Shown: piece by piece, positions 14,881 through 24,039 of the stretch
Position numbering within the stretch: position 1 is the first letter of the stretch
How the letters are laid out: each line of letters begins with the position of its first letter
DNA from: Chryseobacterium polytrichastri
Lineage (GTDB): Bacteria > Bacteroidota > Bacteroidia > Flavobacteriales > Weeksellaceae
Direction: 5' to 3'
DNA: 54,060 nt
NCBI RefSeq assembly: GCF_900142445.1
Contig: NZ_FRAV01000035.1
Span: forward strand, 1 to 54,060
Position numbers and translations under genes: made by a program
The notes under the pieces: generated by a model
Database searches by the model: none
What the model saw: the letters and a program-made list of their open reading frames with translations, nothing else
Told to the model about the DNA's origin: nothing

Positions 14881-16275
14881 ATGAATTACAGAATAGAAAA
14901 AGACACCATGGGTGAGGTTCAAGTGCCTGCTGATAAGTTTTGGGGAGCACAAACCGAACGTTCAAGAAACAATTTTAAGATTGGTCCGGAAAGTTCAATG
15001 CCCCACGAAATTATCGAAGCTTTTGCTTATTTAAAAAAAGCAGCAGCCTTCACCAATACTGACCTGGGAGTTCTTCCTGCTGAAAAAAGAGATATGATCG
15101 CTAAAGTTTGCGAAGAAATCTTAGAAGGAAAATTAAACGACCAATTCCCGTTGGTAATCTGGCAAACTGGCTCAGGAACACAATCTAACATGAATGTGAA
15201 TGAGGTAATTTCTAATAGAGCTCATGTTAATAATGGAGGAAATTTAGGTGATAAATCTGAAATTCATGCCAATGATGACGTAAATAAATCACAATCATCC
15301 AACGATACTTATCCAACAGCAATGCACATTGCAGCCTACAAAAAAGTAGTGGAAGCTACAATTCCTGCTGTTGAGAAACTAAAAAATACGTTAGCGGAAA
15401 AATCGATTGCTTTTAAAGATATTGTAAAGATTGGAAGAACGCATTTAATGGATGCTACTCCATTAACTTTAGGACAAGAGTTTTCAGGATATGTGGCTCA
15501 GTTAAATTATGGTTTAAAAGCATTAAAAAATACATTGCCTCACCTTTCTGAACTTGCTTTAGGAGGAACTGCAGTAGGAACAGGACTAAATACCCCAAAA
15601 GGTTATGATGTAAAAGTGGCTGAATATATCGCAAAATTCACCAATCTTCCTTTTGTAACGGCTGAGAATAAATTTGAAGCTTTGGCAGCTCACGATGCAA
15701 TTGTAGAATCTCACGGAGCTTTAAAACAACTGGCAGTCTCTTTATTTAAAATTGCTCAGGATATCAGGTTAATGGCTTCCGGCCCGCGTTCAGGGATTGG
15801 TGAAATTCACATTCCAGAAAATGAACCGGGTTCATCCATTATGCCCGGAAAAGTAAATCCTACCCAAAACGAAGCATTAACAATGGTTTGCGCGCAAGTT
15901 TTAGGAAATGATACTACGATTTCATTCGCAGGAACTCAGGGGAATTATGAACTGAATGTTTTCAAACCCGTAATGGCTTATAATTTCTTGCAATCTGCAC
16001 AGTTAATTGCTGATGCATGTATTTCATTTAATGACCATTGTGCTGTTGGAATTGAACCTAACAATGAAAGAATTAAAGAATTGGTAGATAAATCTTTAAT
16101 GTTGGTTACTGCTTTGAATACGCACATCGGTTATGAAAATGCTGCAAAAATTGCAAAAACAGCCCACAAAAACGGAACAACATTGAAAGAAGAAGCCGTA
16201 AATCTTGGATTTTTAACTGCTGAACAATTTGACGAATGGGTGAAACCTGAAGATATGGTTGGAAGTTTGAAATAG
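14881..16275 (+). CDS. fumC: Class II fumarate hydratase
   Basis: A 464-residue fumarase of the aspartase/fumarase superfamily; it is cofactor-free and tetrameric and catalyses the same reaction as the adjacent class I enzyme. The superfamily signature GSSIMPGKVNPTQNEAL is intact and holds the catalytic serine loop. TGSGTQSNMNVNEVISNRA and GRTHLMDATPLTLGQEF are the other conserved blocks. Length is normal. An iron-independent fumarase usually backs up the iron-sulfur enzyme during iron limitation or oxidative stress. No consensus promoter is seen in the repeat-filled region upstream. A terminator follows directly. Confidence 0.96.
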   Translation: MNYRIEKDTMGEVQVPADKFWGAQTERSRNNFKIGPESSMPHEIIEAFAYLKKAAAFTNTDLGVLPAEKRDMIAKVCEEILEGKLNDQFPLVIWQTGSGTQSNMNVNEVISNRAHVNNGGNLGDKSEIHANDDVNKSQSSNDTYPTAMHIAAYKKVVEATIPAVEKLKNTLAEKSIAFKDIVKIGRTHLMDATPLTLGQEFSGYVAQLNYGLKALKNTLPHLSELALGGTAVGTGLNTPKGYDVKVAEYIAKFTNLPFVTAENKFEALAAHDAIVESHGALKQLAVSLFKIAQDIRLMASGPRSGIGEIHIPENEPGSSIMPGKVNPTQNEALTMVCAQVLGNDTTISFAGTQGNYELNVFKPVMAYNFLQSAQLIADACISFNDHCAVGIEPNNERIKELVDKSLMLVTALNTHIGYENAAKIAKTAHKNGTTLKEEAVNLGFLTAEQFDEWVKPEDMVGSLK

Positions 16276-16301
16276 AAAATTAGATTTAATTATTATATTG
16301 T

Positions 16302-16333
16302 AAAAACGCTGAGAAATTTTTCCCAGCGTTTTT
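16302..16333 (+). terminator. fumC terminator
   Basis: AAAAACGCTG pairs with CAGCGTTTTT (16302-16311 and 16324-16333), followed by more T residues: a textbook Rho-independent terminator 26 bp past the stop. Confidence 0.85.
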
Positions 16334-16359
16334 TATATATGAATGGTTACGTGCTTTTT

Positions 16360-17400
16360 CTACCACCAAAGTCCTACTCCAAAAATTAGAGCTTTATCAT
16401 TTTCAAAATTTCCGTTTTTGAAGAAATTACCAAAATCTTTTTTCACAAAAATGCTGAAATCATTGTAAGACACCGTGAATTGCCCACCGTAAATAAAAGG
16501 ACTTACCTGATAATTACTTCTGTCTCTATCGCTGATTCCTTCTCCTTTGATAATATTATTGGTAGACATTTTAACGCCTCCATAAACATTAGCTCCTACT
16601 TTGAAACCCTTGTTATAATCTCTGTACTGAACATCCATTCCGGCATTTTTGATCTTCGAAAAATTATATTGGATTCCCAACGGAACCATAATATATCCCG
16701 TTCTCAATTTACTCTTGCTCAACCCTTTATCATAATGAGCCAAGACAGGATTGGCATTAATATCTTTCATAAAAAACATATTGTTATCAATATTTAACGT
16801 TCTCCAAGAAAAACCAATTCCCGAAATCAATCCCCATGGACTTGTTCTTCCAAACTGATAGTTGAGCTTAAGTCCAAATTCAAAATTTCCGGCATATCCT
16901 AAATTTTTATCTAAGTCGTTATCCGCTTTAGAATTCGTAAGATTCATAATTCCATAGGAAAAATATCCTTCAAGAGTTTTCGTTGGTCTGAATTTTTTCA
17001 TCAATTTTACTTTTAACTCTTCATTAGAAGTAACATCAGAATTAAGAAGTGAATATCTAACCTGTTTTTGAATTACACTGTCAAGATCAAAGCCCAACCC
17101 TTCAATTCTCGCATCAATTTTTTCAGAAAAACGATCGGCAATGATGGATTTTTGTTTATCAAACTCTATTTTGTCAAGATTTTTTGACTGAAGCGTAAGT
17201 AATTCTGCTTCCATTAATTTTTTCTCTTCCTGAATGATAGCATCAATTTTTTTGGCGTACTCATCTACTTTTTCCTTTACAATAGGGCTTACCTCAGTAT
17301 CATTTTTTGGCTGAAGGTTTAAGGATAATGATTTTCTCTGTGAATATACTGATGTGGATAACAGACACAGGAATCCCATCATGATAATTTTCTTGATCAT
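16360..17400 (-). CDS. Outer-membrane beta-barrel-like protein of a sigma/anti-sigma operon
   Basis: 346 residues with a signal peptide ending TSVYSQ. Residues about 40-140 are highly charged and helical, probably coiled-coil (KEKVDEYAKKIDAIIQEEKK). The C-terminal 190 residues show alternating polar/aromatic strands (YFSYGIMNLTN, FGLKLNYQFGR, IYGGQFTVSYNDFSIFVKKDFG) and end in Trp-Trp, as in porin-like barrels. No family name is recognised. It is the last gene after the ECF sigma factor and the membrane anti-sigma-like gene, 29 bp downstream. It may be a target or a sensor component of that system. Confidence 0.7.
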   Translation of the reverse strand: MIKKIIMMGFLCLLSTSVYSQRKSLSLNLQPKNDTEVSPIVKEKVDEYAKKIDAIIQEEKKLMEAELLTLQSKNLDKIEFDKQKSIIADRFSEKIDARIEGLGFDLDSVIQKQVRYSLLNSDVTSNEELKVKLMKKFRPTKTLEGYFSYGIMNLTNSKADNDLDKNLGYAGNFEFGLKLNYQFGRTSPWGLISGIGFSWRTLNIDNNMFFMKDINANPVLAHYDKGLSKSKLRTGYIMVPLGIQYNFSKIKNAGMDVQYRDYNKGFKVGANVYGGVKMSTNNIIKGEGISDRDRSNYQVSPFIYGGQFTVSYNDFSIFVKKDFGNFFKNGNFENDKALIFGVGLWW

Positions 17401-17429
17401 ATTATTAATTTTTTATAGTTAAAAGAATA

Positions 17430-18044
17430 TTATTTCCCGTTCAGATCAACGCTTGCTACGTTGCTTTCTTTAGTTTTCTCAATCACATCTTTATGCTCTA
17501 CAGAAAAAAGCAATGTGGAAGGATCTACATATTTTTTTCTTTTCGTAGGAACCTTTGAAGAATCTACCTGAGCCATAATTTGTTCCGCCTTAATTTTAGG
17601 CATTTGTGGAACTATTATTTGCGTCCCTCCTTTTTTCTGAAGTAGTGGCTTATGCTCCGCTAAAATAGTGGAAGACTGAACTTCATCGGTAAATTTAGTT
17701 GAAACTACCTTATTTTTAGGAGTTGTATTTTTATCTGCATATATAGAATCAACATTTTCAGCTACATCTTCAAGAGATTTTTCCTGAGCCGGCCTATTTT
17801 TTATTTCTGCAATTTCTGTATGTTGAGTTTTCTCTTTTCCTGAATGATTTGAAAAAAGAACGAATCCCAAACCAAAAGCCAGAACAATGCTTGCCGCAGC
17901 CCAAACCCAAGCCATATAAGATCCAGATGGTTTCTGCTCTTTCTGTAATTCAATCTCAGACCATAAATCTCTTGAAGGAGTAATTTCCCTTTCTTCAATC
18001 TGTTTTTTTATCTGATGTTCCAAACTATCTTTGTGCATGTTCAT
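17430..18044 (-). CDS. Probable membrane-anchored anti-sigma factor
   Basis: 204 residues. A charged, helical cytoplasmic N-terminus (about 1-40) is followed by one transmembrane segment at about 44-65 (AWVWAAASIVLAFGLGFVLF). A Lys/Ser-rich periplasmic tail follows with no recognised domain. The 5' end overlaps the sigma factor gene by 20 bp, implying translational coupling and a partner role. Anti-sigma factors of this topology hold the ECF sigma at the membrane until an envelope signal triggers release. Assignment rests on topology and position; a zinc-binding HxxxCxxC motif is not present. Confidence 0.7.
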   Translation of the reverse strand: MNMHKDSLEHQIKKQIEEREITPSRDLWSEIELQKEQKPSGSYMAWVWAAASIVLAFGLGFVLFSNHSGKEKTQHTEIAEIKNRPAQEKSLEDVAENVDSIYADKNTTPKNKVVSTKFTDEVQSSTILAEHKPLLQKKGGTQIIVPQMPKIKAEQIMAQVDSSKVPTKRKKYVDPSTLLFSVEHKDVIEKTKESNVASVDLNGK

Positions 18045-18591
18045 TTCTCTTTGTTTTTTGTTGTTGAAGATAAAGTACTCTTAACTTCTCTTTAGCCCGA
18101 AACAGCTGTGTCTTGCTTACCGCCAGCGAAATTTGTAACGTATCGGAAATTTCCTGATGCGAGTAGCCTTCCAGAACATACAAGTTGAAAACCATTCTGT
18201 AAGCATCCGGAAGTTGATTCAAAAGCTCCTGAGCATCAAAATCAACATTCACTTTATCTTCCTGAACTTCTATCATAAAAGAAGGGTTGATATCATCTAT
18301 GTAAAAAACTGTTTTGTGACTTTTTATAAAATTAAGACATTCATTCACCACGATTCTTCGGGCCCATCCTTCGAGATTGCCATCGCCACGAAAACTTTCA
18401 ATATGTTTAAAAATTTTACAGAAAGCTTTGATGATACAATCTTCCGCCTGATACAGGTCTGTGATATAGCTTTTGCCCACGCTCAGGAACTTCTTAACGT
18501 TCTGCTCATAGAAAATCTTCTGAGCAGCCGGATCTTGTTTTTTAAGACGGCTCAGTAAATCTTCTTTTTTATTTCCGAACAAAATTTTCAT
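18025..18591 (-). CDS. ECF-subfamily RNA polymerase sigma factor
   Basis: A 188-residue sigma-70 family factor containing only regions 2 and 4. Region 2 is at about 20-90 (LYQAEDCIIKAFCKIFKHIESFRGDGNLEGWARRIVVNECLNF). Region 4 is at about 130-180 (LPDAYRMVFNLYVLEGYSHQEISDTLQIS, then KTQLFRAKEKLR). It directs polymerase to a small regulon and is probably restrained by the overlapping downstream gene. Such three-gene units usually autoregulate. A possible TATTTTTG -7 element lies at 18649-18642, but no matching -33 was found. Confidence 0.9.
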   Translation of the reverse strand: MKILFGNKKEDLLSRLKKQDPAAQKIFYEQNVKKFLSVGKSYITDLYQAEDCIIKAFCKIFKHIESFRGDGNLEGWARRIVVNECLNFIKSHKTVFYIDDINPSFMIEVQEDKVNVDFDAQELLNQLPDAYRMVFNLYVLEGYSHQEISDTLQISLAVSKTQLFRAKEKLRVLYLQQQKTKRNEHAQR

Positions 18592-18729
18592 TATTAAAAC
18601 TGTTTCTATTGTAAAGACAACGTAAACCTGAAAAGGTTACACAAAAATATATTTTTATTAAAAAAGTTTTTGAATTAATATTTTTCCTATTTTAGTGAAT
18701 AATTACAAATAACTATAAAACAAAACATT

Positions 18730-18927
18730 ATGAAAAATCTAAAGAAATTAAACAGACAGAATTTAAAAGAAGTTTTAGGCGGTCATACTTGCCCCGGTAC
18801 CCTTATTCATCTTGAATGGAACGGATATCACGCTTGCTGTCTAAAAGCACCGGCAGGTGGAAATCCTTGCAAAGGAACATCTTGCTTAATCCCGGTTGAC
18901 ATGTGCGATAACGGAAATCCGATGTAA
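18730..18927 (+). CDS. GG-leader, cysteine-rich bacteriocin-like peptide
   Basis: 65 residues. The first 18 (MKNLKKLNRQNLKEVLGG) form a double-glycine leader of the kind cut by peptidase-containing ABC exporters and common in Chryseobacterium bacteriocin-like peptides. The predicted 47-residue core has six cysteines (C, CC, C, C, C), is rich in Gly and Pro, and ends NGNPM. It has its own terminator. No exporter, maturation enzyme or immunity gene is visible within several kilobases, so processing must occur in trans if it occurs. Activity (antimicrobial, signalling or metal binding) is unknown. Confidence 0.8.
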   Translation: MKNLKKLNRQNLKEVLGGHTCPGTLIHLEWNGYHACCLKAPAGGNPCKGTSCLIPVDMCDNGNPM

Positions 18928-18953
18928 CCTTTAATTAAAATAATTGATACCAA

Positions 18954-18980
18954 AAAAGGTCAGATATGTTCTGACCTTTT
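18954..18980 (+). terminator. Terminator after the Cys-rich peptide gene (bidirectional)
   Basis: A perfect 11-bp stem, AAAAGGTCAGA with TCTGACCTTTT (18954-18964 and 18970-18980), has a 5-base loop. It lies between convergent genes and can serve the leftward DyP gene, whose strand is read from 18999, as well. Confidence 0.85.
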
Positions 18981-18998
18981 ATATTTTATTCACTCTTT

Positions 18999-19934
18999 TT
19001 ATCCTGAAAAATCATCCAGCATATCTCTCGTTGGTACAAAGAAAAGTGTTCCTGTTACTGCCGTACTGAAATCTAAAATCCGATCATAATTACCAACAGG
19101 ATCACCGATAAACATATTCGTCAACATTTTCTTAGTTGTTGTAAATGTACTTGCGTAAGCAATAAAATAAGTTCCAAATTCATTCGTTGATGGATTTCCA
19201 AAAGGCATATTATCTCTTACAATCTTTAATTCTTCACCATTCTCCCCTTCCACATTCGCCAAAGCGATATGTGAATTAGACGGCTTTACATCATCCGACA
19301 TTTCAATATCATTTTCTTTTGATCTTCCAATTACTTTTTCCTGCTCTTCCGTTGAAAGACCTTTCCAGGCATCCATATTATGAAGGTATTTCTGAACAAA
19401 AAGATAGCTTCCGCCTTTATAATTTTGATCTTCATCGCCAATTTTCGCGAAATAATTTCTGTCATCTCCATGTGGATTTTCGGTTCCATCAACAAAACCT
19501 AAAATCGAGCGGGCATCCCAATATTTAAAACCATGAATTTCTAATATGCCTTCAGCCAAAGGAGTTAGCAAGTTTGAAATTTCAATTGCCATATCAAAAA
19601 TCAGACTTTTATTATCTGCTCTCAAATGAAAATGAAGATCTCCCGGCGTAGAAACTGCGGTATGTTTTATGCCTTTAATTTCTTCAAAAGTTGCCAATTC
19701 TTTAGGCATCGGGATTGGAAGTTTCAATTTCTTCCACGCTTCATAACCAATTCCCATCACACAACTTGCGCGACTGTCTGGAAATCTATTAAACACAGAA
19801 TTATTTAAATTTAAAACTAAAGCACATAATTGTTGAAAGACATCTTTTAACTTAGGATCATCATTCAACTTCCAAACCATGAAAATGGTATTGCTATTTG
19901 GATAATCTGTAACGTTTTGTGATTCTATACCCAT
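18999..19934 (-). CDS. Dye-decolorizing (DyP-type) heme peroxidase
   Basis: 311 residues. The DyP signature GxxDG is at 146-150 (GFVDGTENP), where Asp149 is the distal acid. The proximal heme ligand is probably His222 in PSNSHIALAN, and the distal Arg is near 240 in LKIVRDN. Two ferredoxin-like halves fit the length. There is no Tat or Sec signal, so it is probably a cytoplasmic class A/B-type enzyme. DyPs oxidise dyes, aromatic compounds or Mn2+ with hydrogen peroxide; the physiological substrate is unknown. The ABC transporter genes lie 33 bp upstream on the same strand, so co-transcription is possible. Confidence 0.92.
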   Translation of the reverse strand: MGIESQNVTDYPNSNTIFMVWKLNDDPKLKDVFQQLCALVLNLNNSVFNRFPDSRASCVMGIGYEAWKKLKLPIPMPKELATFEEIKGIKHTAVSTPGDLHFHLRADNKSLIFDMAIEISNLLTPLAEGILEIHGFKYWDARSILGFVDGTENPHGDDRNYFAKIGDEDQNYKGGSYLFVQKYLHNMDAWKGLSTEEQEKVIGRSKENDIEMSDDVKPSNSHIALANVEGENGEELKIVRDNMPFGNPSTNEFGTYFIAYASTFTTTKKMLTNMFIGDPVGNYDRILDFSTAVTGTLFFVPTRDMLDDFSG

Positions 19935-19967
19935 GAATTCAATAAATATTAGTCTTAAACTTTTAAA

Positions 19968-20690
19968 TTAAATAGCCTCAATCGGAGTCGAAACCTGATC
20001 TGCAAAATATTGCTCAAGCTCCTTCAACGTCTCAGGATTGGTTTGAATATCTTTTACCAATTGACCTTTATTTACGACAACAATTCTGTTACAAACTTCT
20101 GTGGTATGCGAAAGATCATGACTTGAAATAAGGAATGTTACCCCGTCTTGTTTTGATAATTCTTTAATTAAATTCTTCAGTTTGATTTGTGTGGAAGGAT
20201 CTAAGTTGGCAAAAGGCTCGTCCAAAATAATAATTTCAGGATTACCGATAATCGCGCCTACAATCCCAACTTTCTTTTGATTCCCCTTTGACAAATCACG
20301 AACGTATTTTCCTGAGTTTAAAATTTCACCATTAAATAAATCGTGAAATTGTTTTAAGAACTCATCCACAGAAGCTTTATTCTGCCCTCTCAGCTCACCA
20401 ATGAAATAGAAATATTCCTCCGGAGTTAGATAACCAATTAAAAAAGTATCATCCACGAACGCTGAAACTTTGCTTTTCCAAGCTTCGGATTCACTTACTT
20501 TAATTCCATCAATGCTTACAGAACCTGTTGTAGCCTGAATCAAATCTAACATTAAGCTGAATAAAGTAGTTTTTCCAGCTCCGTTATTTCCGACAAGACC
20601 AAAAGTTTCGCCATTGGGAATTTCAATATTTTCGATATTCAGAACAGTCGCAGTTCCGTATGTCTTAGATAAATTATTTATAGTAATCAT
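19968..20690 (-). CDS. ABC transporter ATP-binding protein
   Basis: A 240-residue nucleotide-binding subunit. Walker A is GNNGAGKTT at about 35-43, the signature is LSKGNQKKVG, and Walker B is PEIIILDEP followed by ISSHDLSHT with the switch His. It directly follows the DUF5687 membrane gene with one base between them, so the two form one exporter-like complex. Substrate unknown. In Bacteroidota this pair is usually a two-gene unit with no binding protein. Confidence 0.93.
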   Translation of the reverse strand: MITINNLSKTYGTATVLNIENIEIPNGETFGLVGNNGAGKTTLFSLMLDLIQATTGSVSIDGIKVSESEAWKSKVSAFVDDTFLIGYLTPEEYFYFIGELRGQNKASVDEFLKQFHDLFNGEILNSGKYVRDLSKGNQKKVGIVGAIIGNPEIIILDEPFANLDPSTQIKLKNLIKELSKQDGVTFLISSHDLSHTTEVCNRIVVVNKGQLVKDIQTNPETLKELEQYFADQVSTPIEAI

Positions 20691-20691
20691 A

Positions 20692-22158
20692 TTAATCTTT
20701 GTTTTTGAATGCGTCTAATGTACTGTATTTCTCTTTTTTATAATGTCTTACGATAGCATCGAATATTTTTTCTCTCAATAAAAATCCAATTAATCCTAAA
20801 ATGGCAATGCTTACAACGCCAACAGTCATTCCGAAGAAATATTTTGAAACTCCGAAAACCGCTATAGGTAAAAGCATTTTTGGAATTAATAACAGCAAAG
20901 CTTTAATATTGAAACTGTTTTTCTGTCCAATCCTTTTCTCTCTGGAATTAAGATCTATCTGAGTTTTATTAAATGCTCCAGACCAAAGTGTAAACTGAGA
21001 ATTAACCCCAATATTATACAATCCTGCTGCAAAGAAAGTAATGTAGATTTCCCAACCCCAATACGCATAAAATAGAGCGACAATCATTGAAAGTCCCGTT
21101 ACAATATTCATTAACCACCATTTTGCCTTTAAATATTCTTTATAGGGAACATTTAAAGTCATCATCAAAGGATAATAAGAACTATCGAAAGCGGGAACCT
21201 TTTGCCCAAATAAAAATTGAAAACCACCCGTTACAAAAAGTCCCATAAGCATCATCATGTAAGGTGTTTTATAGACTGGAGAGGAGAACATGAGCATTCC
21301 GTAGAATATAAACAGGAAACTCCCCAAAACGATTCCTTTGGCCACTTTATTACGTCTTAGGAGCTTAATATCATTGTTAATGAAAGTTCCAAGTACACCG
21401 TATTTATTTAAGAAAGCAATATTTTCTGTTCTCCCGATTTCTTTTTTAGCTTCTAATCCTTCATCCAAGTAAAACTCCTGATAAACATGTTTAAAGCAAA
21501 TCCACCAAAGTCCCGAAAACAAAGCAATCGGTATTAAAATCAAATAAGGCTTTGTATAAAAACCATAGAAAAAAGTTTCAGAATAAGAAAGAAGCGGAAT
21601 AATATTATAATACGTCAAAAGCCCTAATCCAATGAATATAGACCCAATTATAATAGCAATCGTTTCTTTATTATTGAAAAGTATATTGATGAAATTATTG
21701 AGATAGAACAATAATGAAACTCCAATAAACCAGCTTAAAACTTCTAAAAAACCGTATCCGTTGAATAATGCAATGATAGAAAATGTGATAAGAAATAAAG
21801 AATTTAGCCAGCTGAAAGCTGATAAAAATGTTTTGATCAACATATAATTGACCAATGTTTTCTTAGAAACATTCAGCGTAAGAAAAGGCTTAATATTTTG
21901 GGTAGACATCTCTTGCCACATGTATTTGACAATCAAATCCACCACCCAGACAATAATCATGAATTTTGAAACTACTTTTATAGGATCTTCGTTCATTTTA
22001 TTCTGCACCAAATAGAAAACAGCAAAAGCGCCTCCTATCAAACATGCCATAAAATTAAGAATTCCAATTAATCGCAAAATCTTCATGGCAAGATTTACGC
22101 CTACAGAAGTACCACGAAAAAAACTTTTTATTTCTAGCCTTAGGAACTTTACAAACAT
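20692..22158 (-). CDS. DUF5687 family ABC-type membrane protein
   Basis: 488 residues with about ten to twelve membrane segments in two blocks separated by a charged loop near residues 225-260 (DEGLEAKKEIGRTENIAFL). The start MFVKFLRLEIKSFFRG and the whole layout match the DUF5687 proteins of Flavobacteriia, which act as permeases for the adjacent ATPase. It is first in the pair, with the ATPase one base downstream. The transported compound is unknown. Confidence 0.85.
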   Translation of the reverse strand: MFVKFLRLEIKSFFRGTSVGVNLAMKILRLIGILNFMACLIGGAFAVFYLVQNKMNEDPIKVVSKFMIIVWVVDLIVKYMWQEMSTQNIKPFLTLNVSKKTLVNYMLIKTFLSAFSWLNSLFLITFSIIALFNGYGFLEVLSWFIGVSLLFYLNNFINILFNNKETIAIIIGSIFIGLGLLTYYNIIPLLSYSETFFYGFYTKPYLILIPIALFSGLWWICFKHVYQEFYLDEGLEAKKEIGRTENIAFLNKYGVLGTFINNDIKLLRRNKVAKGIVLGSFLFIFYGMLMFSSPVYKTPYMMMLMGLFVTGGFQFLFGQKVPAFDSSYYPLMMTLNVPYKEYLKAKWWLMNIVTGLSMIVALFYAYWGWEIYITFFAAGLYNIGVNSQFTLWSGAFNKTQIDLNSREKRIGQKNSFNIKALLLLIPKMLLPIAVFGVSKYFFGMTVGVVSIAILGLIGFLLREKIFDAIVRHYKKEKYSTLDAFKNKD

Positions 22159-22250
22159 AGCTTACTTTTTTACATTAGTAAGTACAATGCAAAATATGTT
22201 ACAGATTTTCAAGGCAAATCGTATAAACAGAATGAAAGTTTAATTAGTTT

Positions 22251-22280
22251 GAGATCCTTCGGCTCCGCTCAGGATGACAT
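22251..22280. repeat. Dispersed GGCTCCGCTCAGGATGAC repeat
   Basis: GAGATCCTTC followed by GGCTCCGCTCAGGATGACAT, in the gap between recN and the DUF5687 gene, is GC-richer than its surroundings. A related CGACTCCGCTCA stretch is at 3086-3097. Such sequence is a frequent intergenic repeat in Flavobacteriia; its function is unknown. Confidence 0.5.
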
Positions 22281-22314
22281 TTCTAATACTAAATATTTAA
22301 GTAAGTTCTAATAA

Positions 22315-23964
22315 TTACCCAATAAGTTCTTTTGCCTGCGCCAAAGCCGCCTCAGTAATTTTACTTCCGGAAAGTAATTGGGCAATTTCATTCAATTTTT
22401 CGTTTTCACTTAATGAAACAATCGTTGATTGCGTTTTACCCAGCACATCCTGTTTTACCACTTTATAATTATTATTCCCTTTTGCAGCAACCTGTGCTAA
22501 GTGAGAAATAACGATTAACTGCATATCCTGAGACATTTCACGCATAAGATTTCCTATTTCTTCGGCTACTTTTCCAGAAACTCCGCTGTCGATTTCATCT
22601 AAAATAAGTGTTGGAAGTTCATCACTTTCAGCAATTATTTTTTTAACAGCCAACATTACTCGTGATCTTTCACCGCCTGAAATCGCTGTCTGAATTGGTT
22701 TTAAAGGAAAACCTGAATTCGCCTGAAACAGCAATTGAATATTCTCTTTTCCAAATTGATTGAATTCTGAAATATCCTGAAGCTCAATATCTACTTTAGC
22801 TTTTTCAAGACCTAATTTTTTAAGTAAGCTTTCTGCTTTTTTAATGAAAACAGGAACACTTTTCTTTCTGTTTTTTGAAAGTTTCTCAGAAATTGATTGA
22901 AGAGATTTTTCTTTTTTAGAAATATTTTCTTCAATTTCTATAATGGATAATTCTAATTCTGAAGCTCCTTCTTGCTCTCCTGATAGCTGATTCCTAATTT
23001 CTATTAGTTCATCAACGTCAGAAACATTATGCTTAATGAATAAACTGTTAAGTTTATTATTCAGTTCAGAAAGCACTGCCAGATTTTCAGGATTAATTTC
23101 AATTTTCTCAGATTCATTTTCCAGTTCGGAAATGATATCTTTTAATTCTACAAAAGATATTTCTAATCTTTGGTCAAGCTCCGCAAAGCTGTTTGACACC
23201 TCAGAAATTTTTGATAATTTATGTTTAGCTTCATTAAAGAAAGATAAGATCCCGATTTCTTCCTGATGAAATCTTGATAAAACCTGAGACAGGTTTTCTG
23301 AGATCATTCCTGCATTTTCCTGAACAGAAAGTAGATTCTTTAATTCTTCATAATCAACACCATCTAAATTCAATTCTTCTAATTCACTTAATAAGAATTG
23401 TTTATAGTCGCTTTCTTTATTGTTTTCAGAAAGCTGAATTTTTAATTTTTTAAGCTGCGTTTTCAGGCTCTGAAATTCTAAAAATTCATGCTGATACTCT
23501 TCAATGATCTTTTTATTTTCAGAAAGTCCGTCAATGATTTTAAACTGATATTCTGACGTAAAAAGATTAGACGTTTCAAACTGTGAATGAATATCGATAA
23601 GTTGCGAAGACAGTTCTCTTAAAACATCCAATGTTACCGGAACGTCATTAATAAACGCTCTGGACTTTCCTGCAGGAGAAATTTCTCTGCGGATAATCGT
23701 TTGATGTTCATAATCGAGATCATTTTCGATAAAGAATTTTTTGAACTGATTATTTAAATTAAATTCAGTTTCAACAATGCTTTTTTCGGCTGCATTTGAG
23801 ATGGATTTTACATCTGCTCTTTCCCCTAAGATAAGTCTAAGAGCACCTAAAATTATCGATTTACCGGCACCGGTTTCCCCAGTGATTACTTGTAAACCGT
23901 TGTGTAATGATACATCCAGCGTATCAATAAGGGCAAAATTTTTAATGTAAATTCTCGAAAGCAT
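22315..23964 (-). CDS. recN: DNA repair protein RecN
   Basis: A 549-residue SMC-like ATPase for double-strand break repair and sister-chromatid cohesion. Walker A is GETGAGKSI at about residues 31-39. A long coiled-coil with Glu/Lys/Ser-rich heptads spans about 160-370. The ABC signature SGGERSRVMLA and Walker B LPTLILDEIDSGVSG lie in the C-terminal head, with ISHLAQVAA after them. Length is typical. It has a good promoter of its own. Confidence 0.95.
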   Translation of the reverse strand: MLSRIYIKNFALIDTLDVSLHNGLQVITGETGAGKSIILGALRLILGERADVKSISNAAEKSIVETEFNLNNQFKKFFIENDLDYEHQTIIRREISPAGKSRAFINDVPVTLDVLRELSSQLIDIHSQFETSNLFTSEYQFKIIDGLSENKKIIEEYQHEFLEFQSLKTQLKKLKIQLSENNKESDYKQFLLSELEELNLDGVDYEELKNLLSVQENAGMISENLSQVLSRFHQEEIGILSFFNEAKHKLSKISEVSNSFAELDQRLEISFVELKDIISELENESEKIEINPENLAVLSELNNKLNSLFIKHNVSDVDELIEIRNQLSGEQEGASELELSIIEIEENISKKEKSLQSISEKLSKNRKKSVPVFIKKAESLLKKLGLEKAKVDIELQDISEFNQFGKENIQLLFQANSGFPLKPIQTAISGGERSRVMLAVKKIIAESDELPTLILDEIDSGVSGKVAEEIGNLMREMSQDMQLIVISHLAQVAAKGNNNYKVVKQDVLGKTQSTIVSLSENEKLNEIAQLLSGSKITEAALAQAKELIG

Positions 23965-23990
23965 TGATGTAGCAGTTACTTTAGGTAATG

Positions 23991-24021
23991 CAAATATAGA
24001 ACTTTAAATGTCAGAATTCAA
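23991..24021 (-). promoter_or_regulatory. recN promoter
   Basis: On the minus strand TTG (24021-24019), 20 bp, TATATTTG (23998-23991). The leader to ATG 23964 is about 20 bases. The -33 lies just outside the stop of the preceding DUF4835 gene. Confidence 0.7.
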
Positions 24022-24039
24022 GACTGGAAATTCAGAGTT

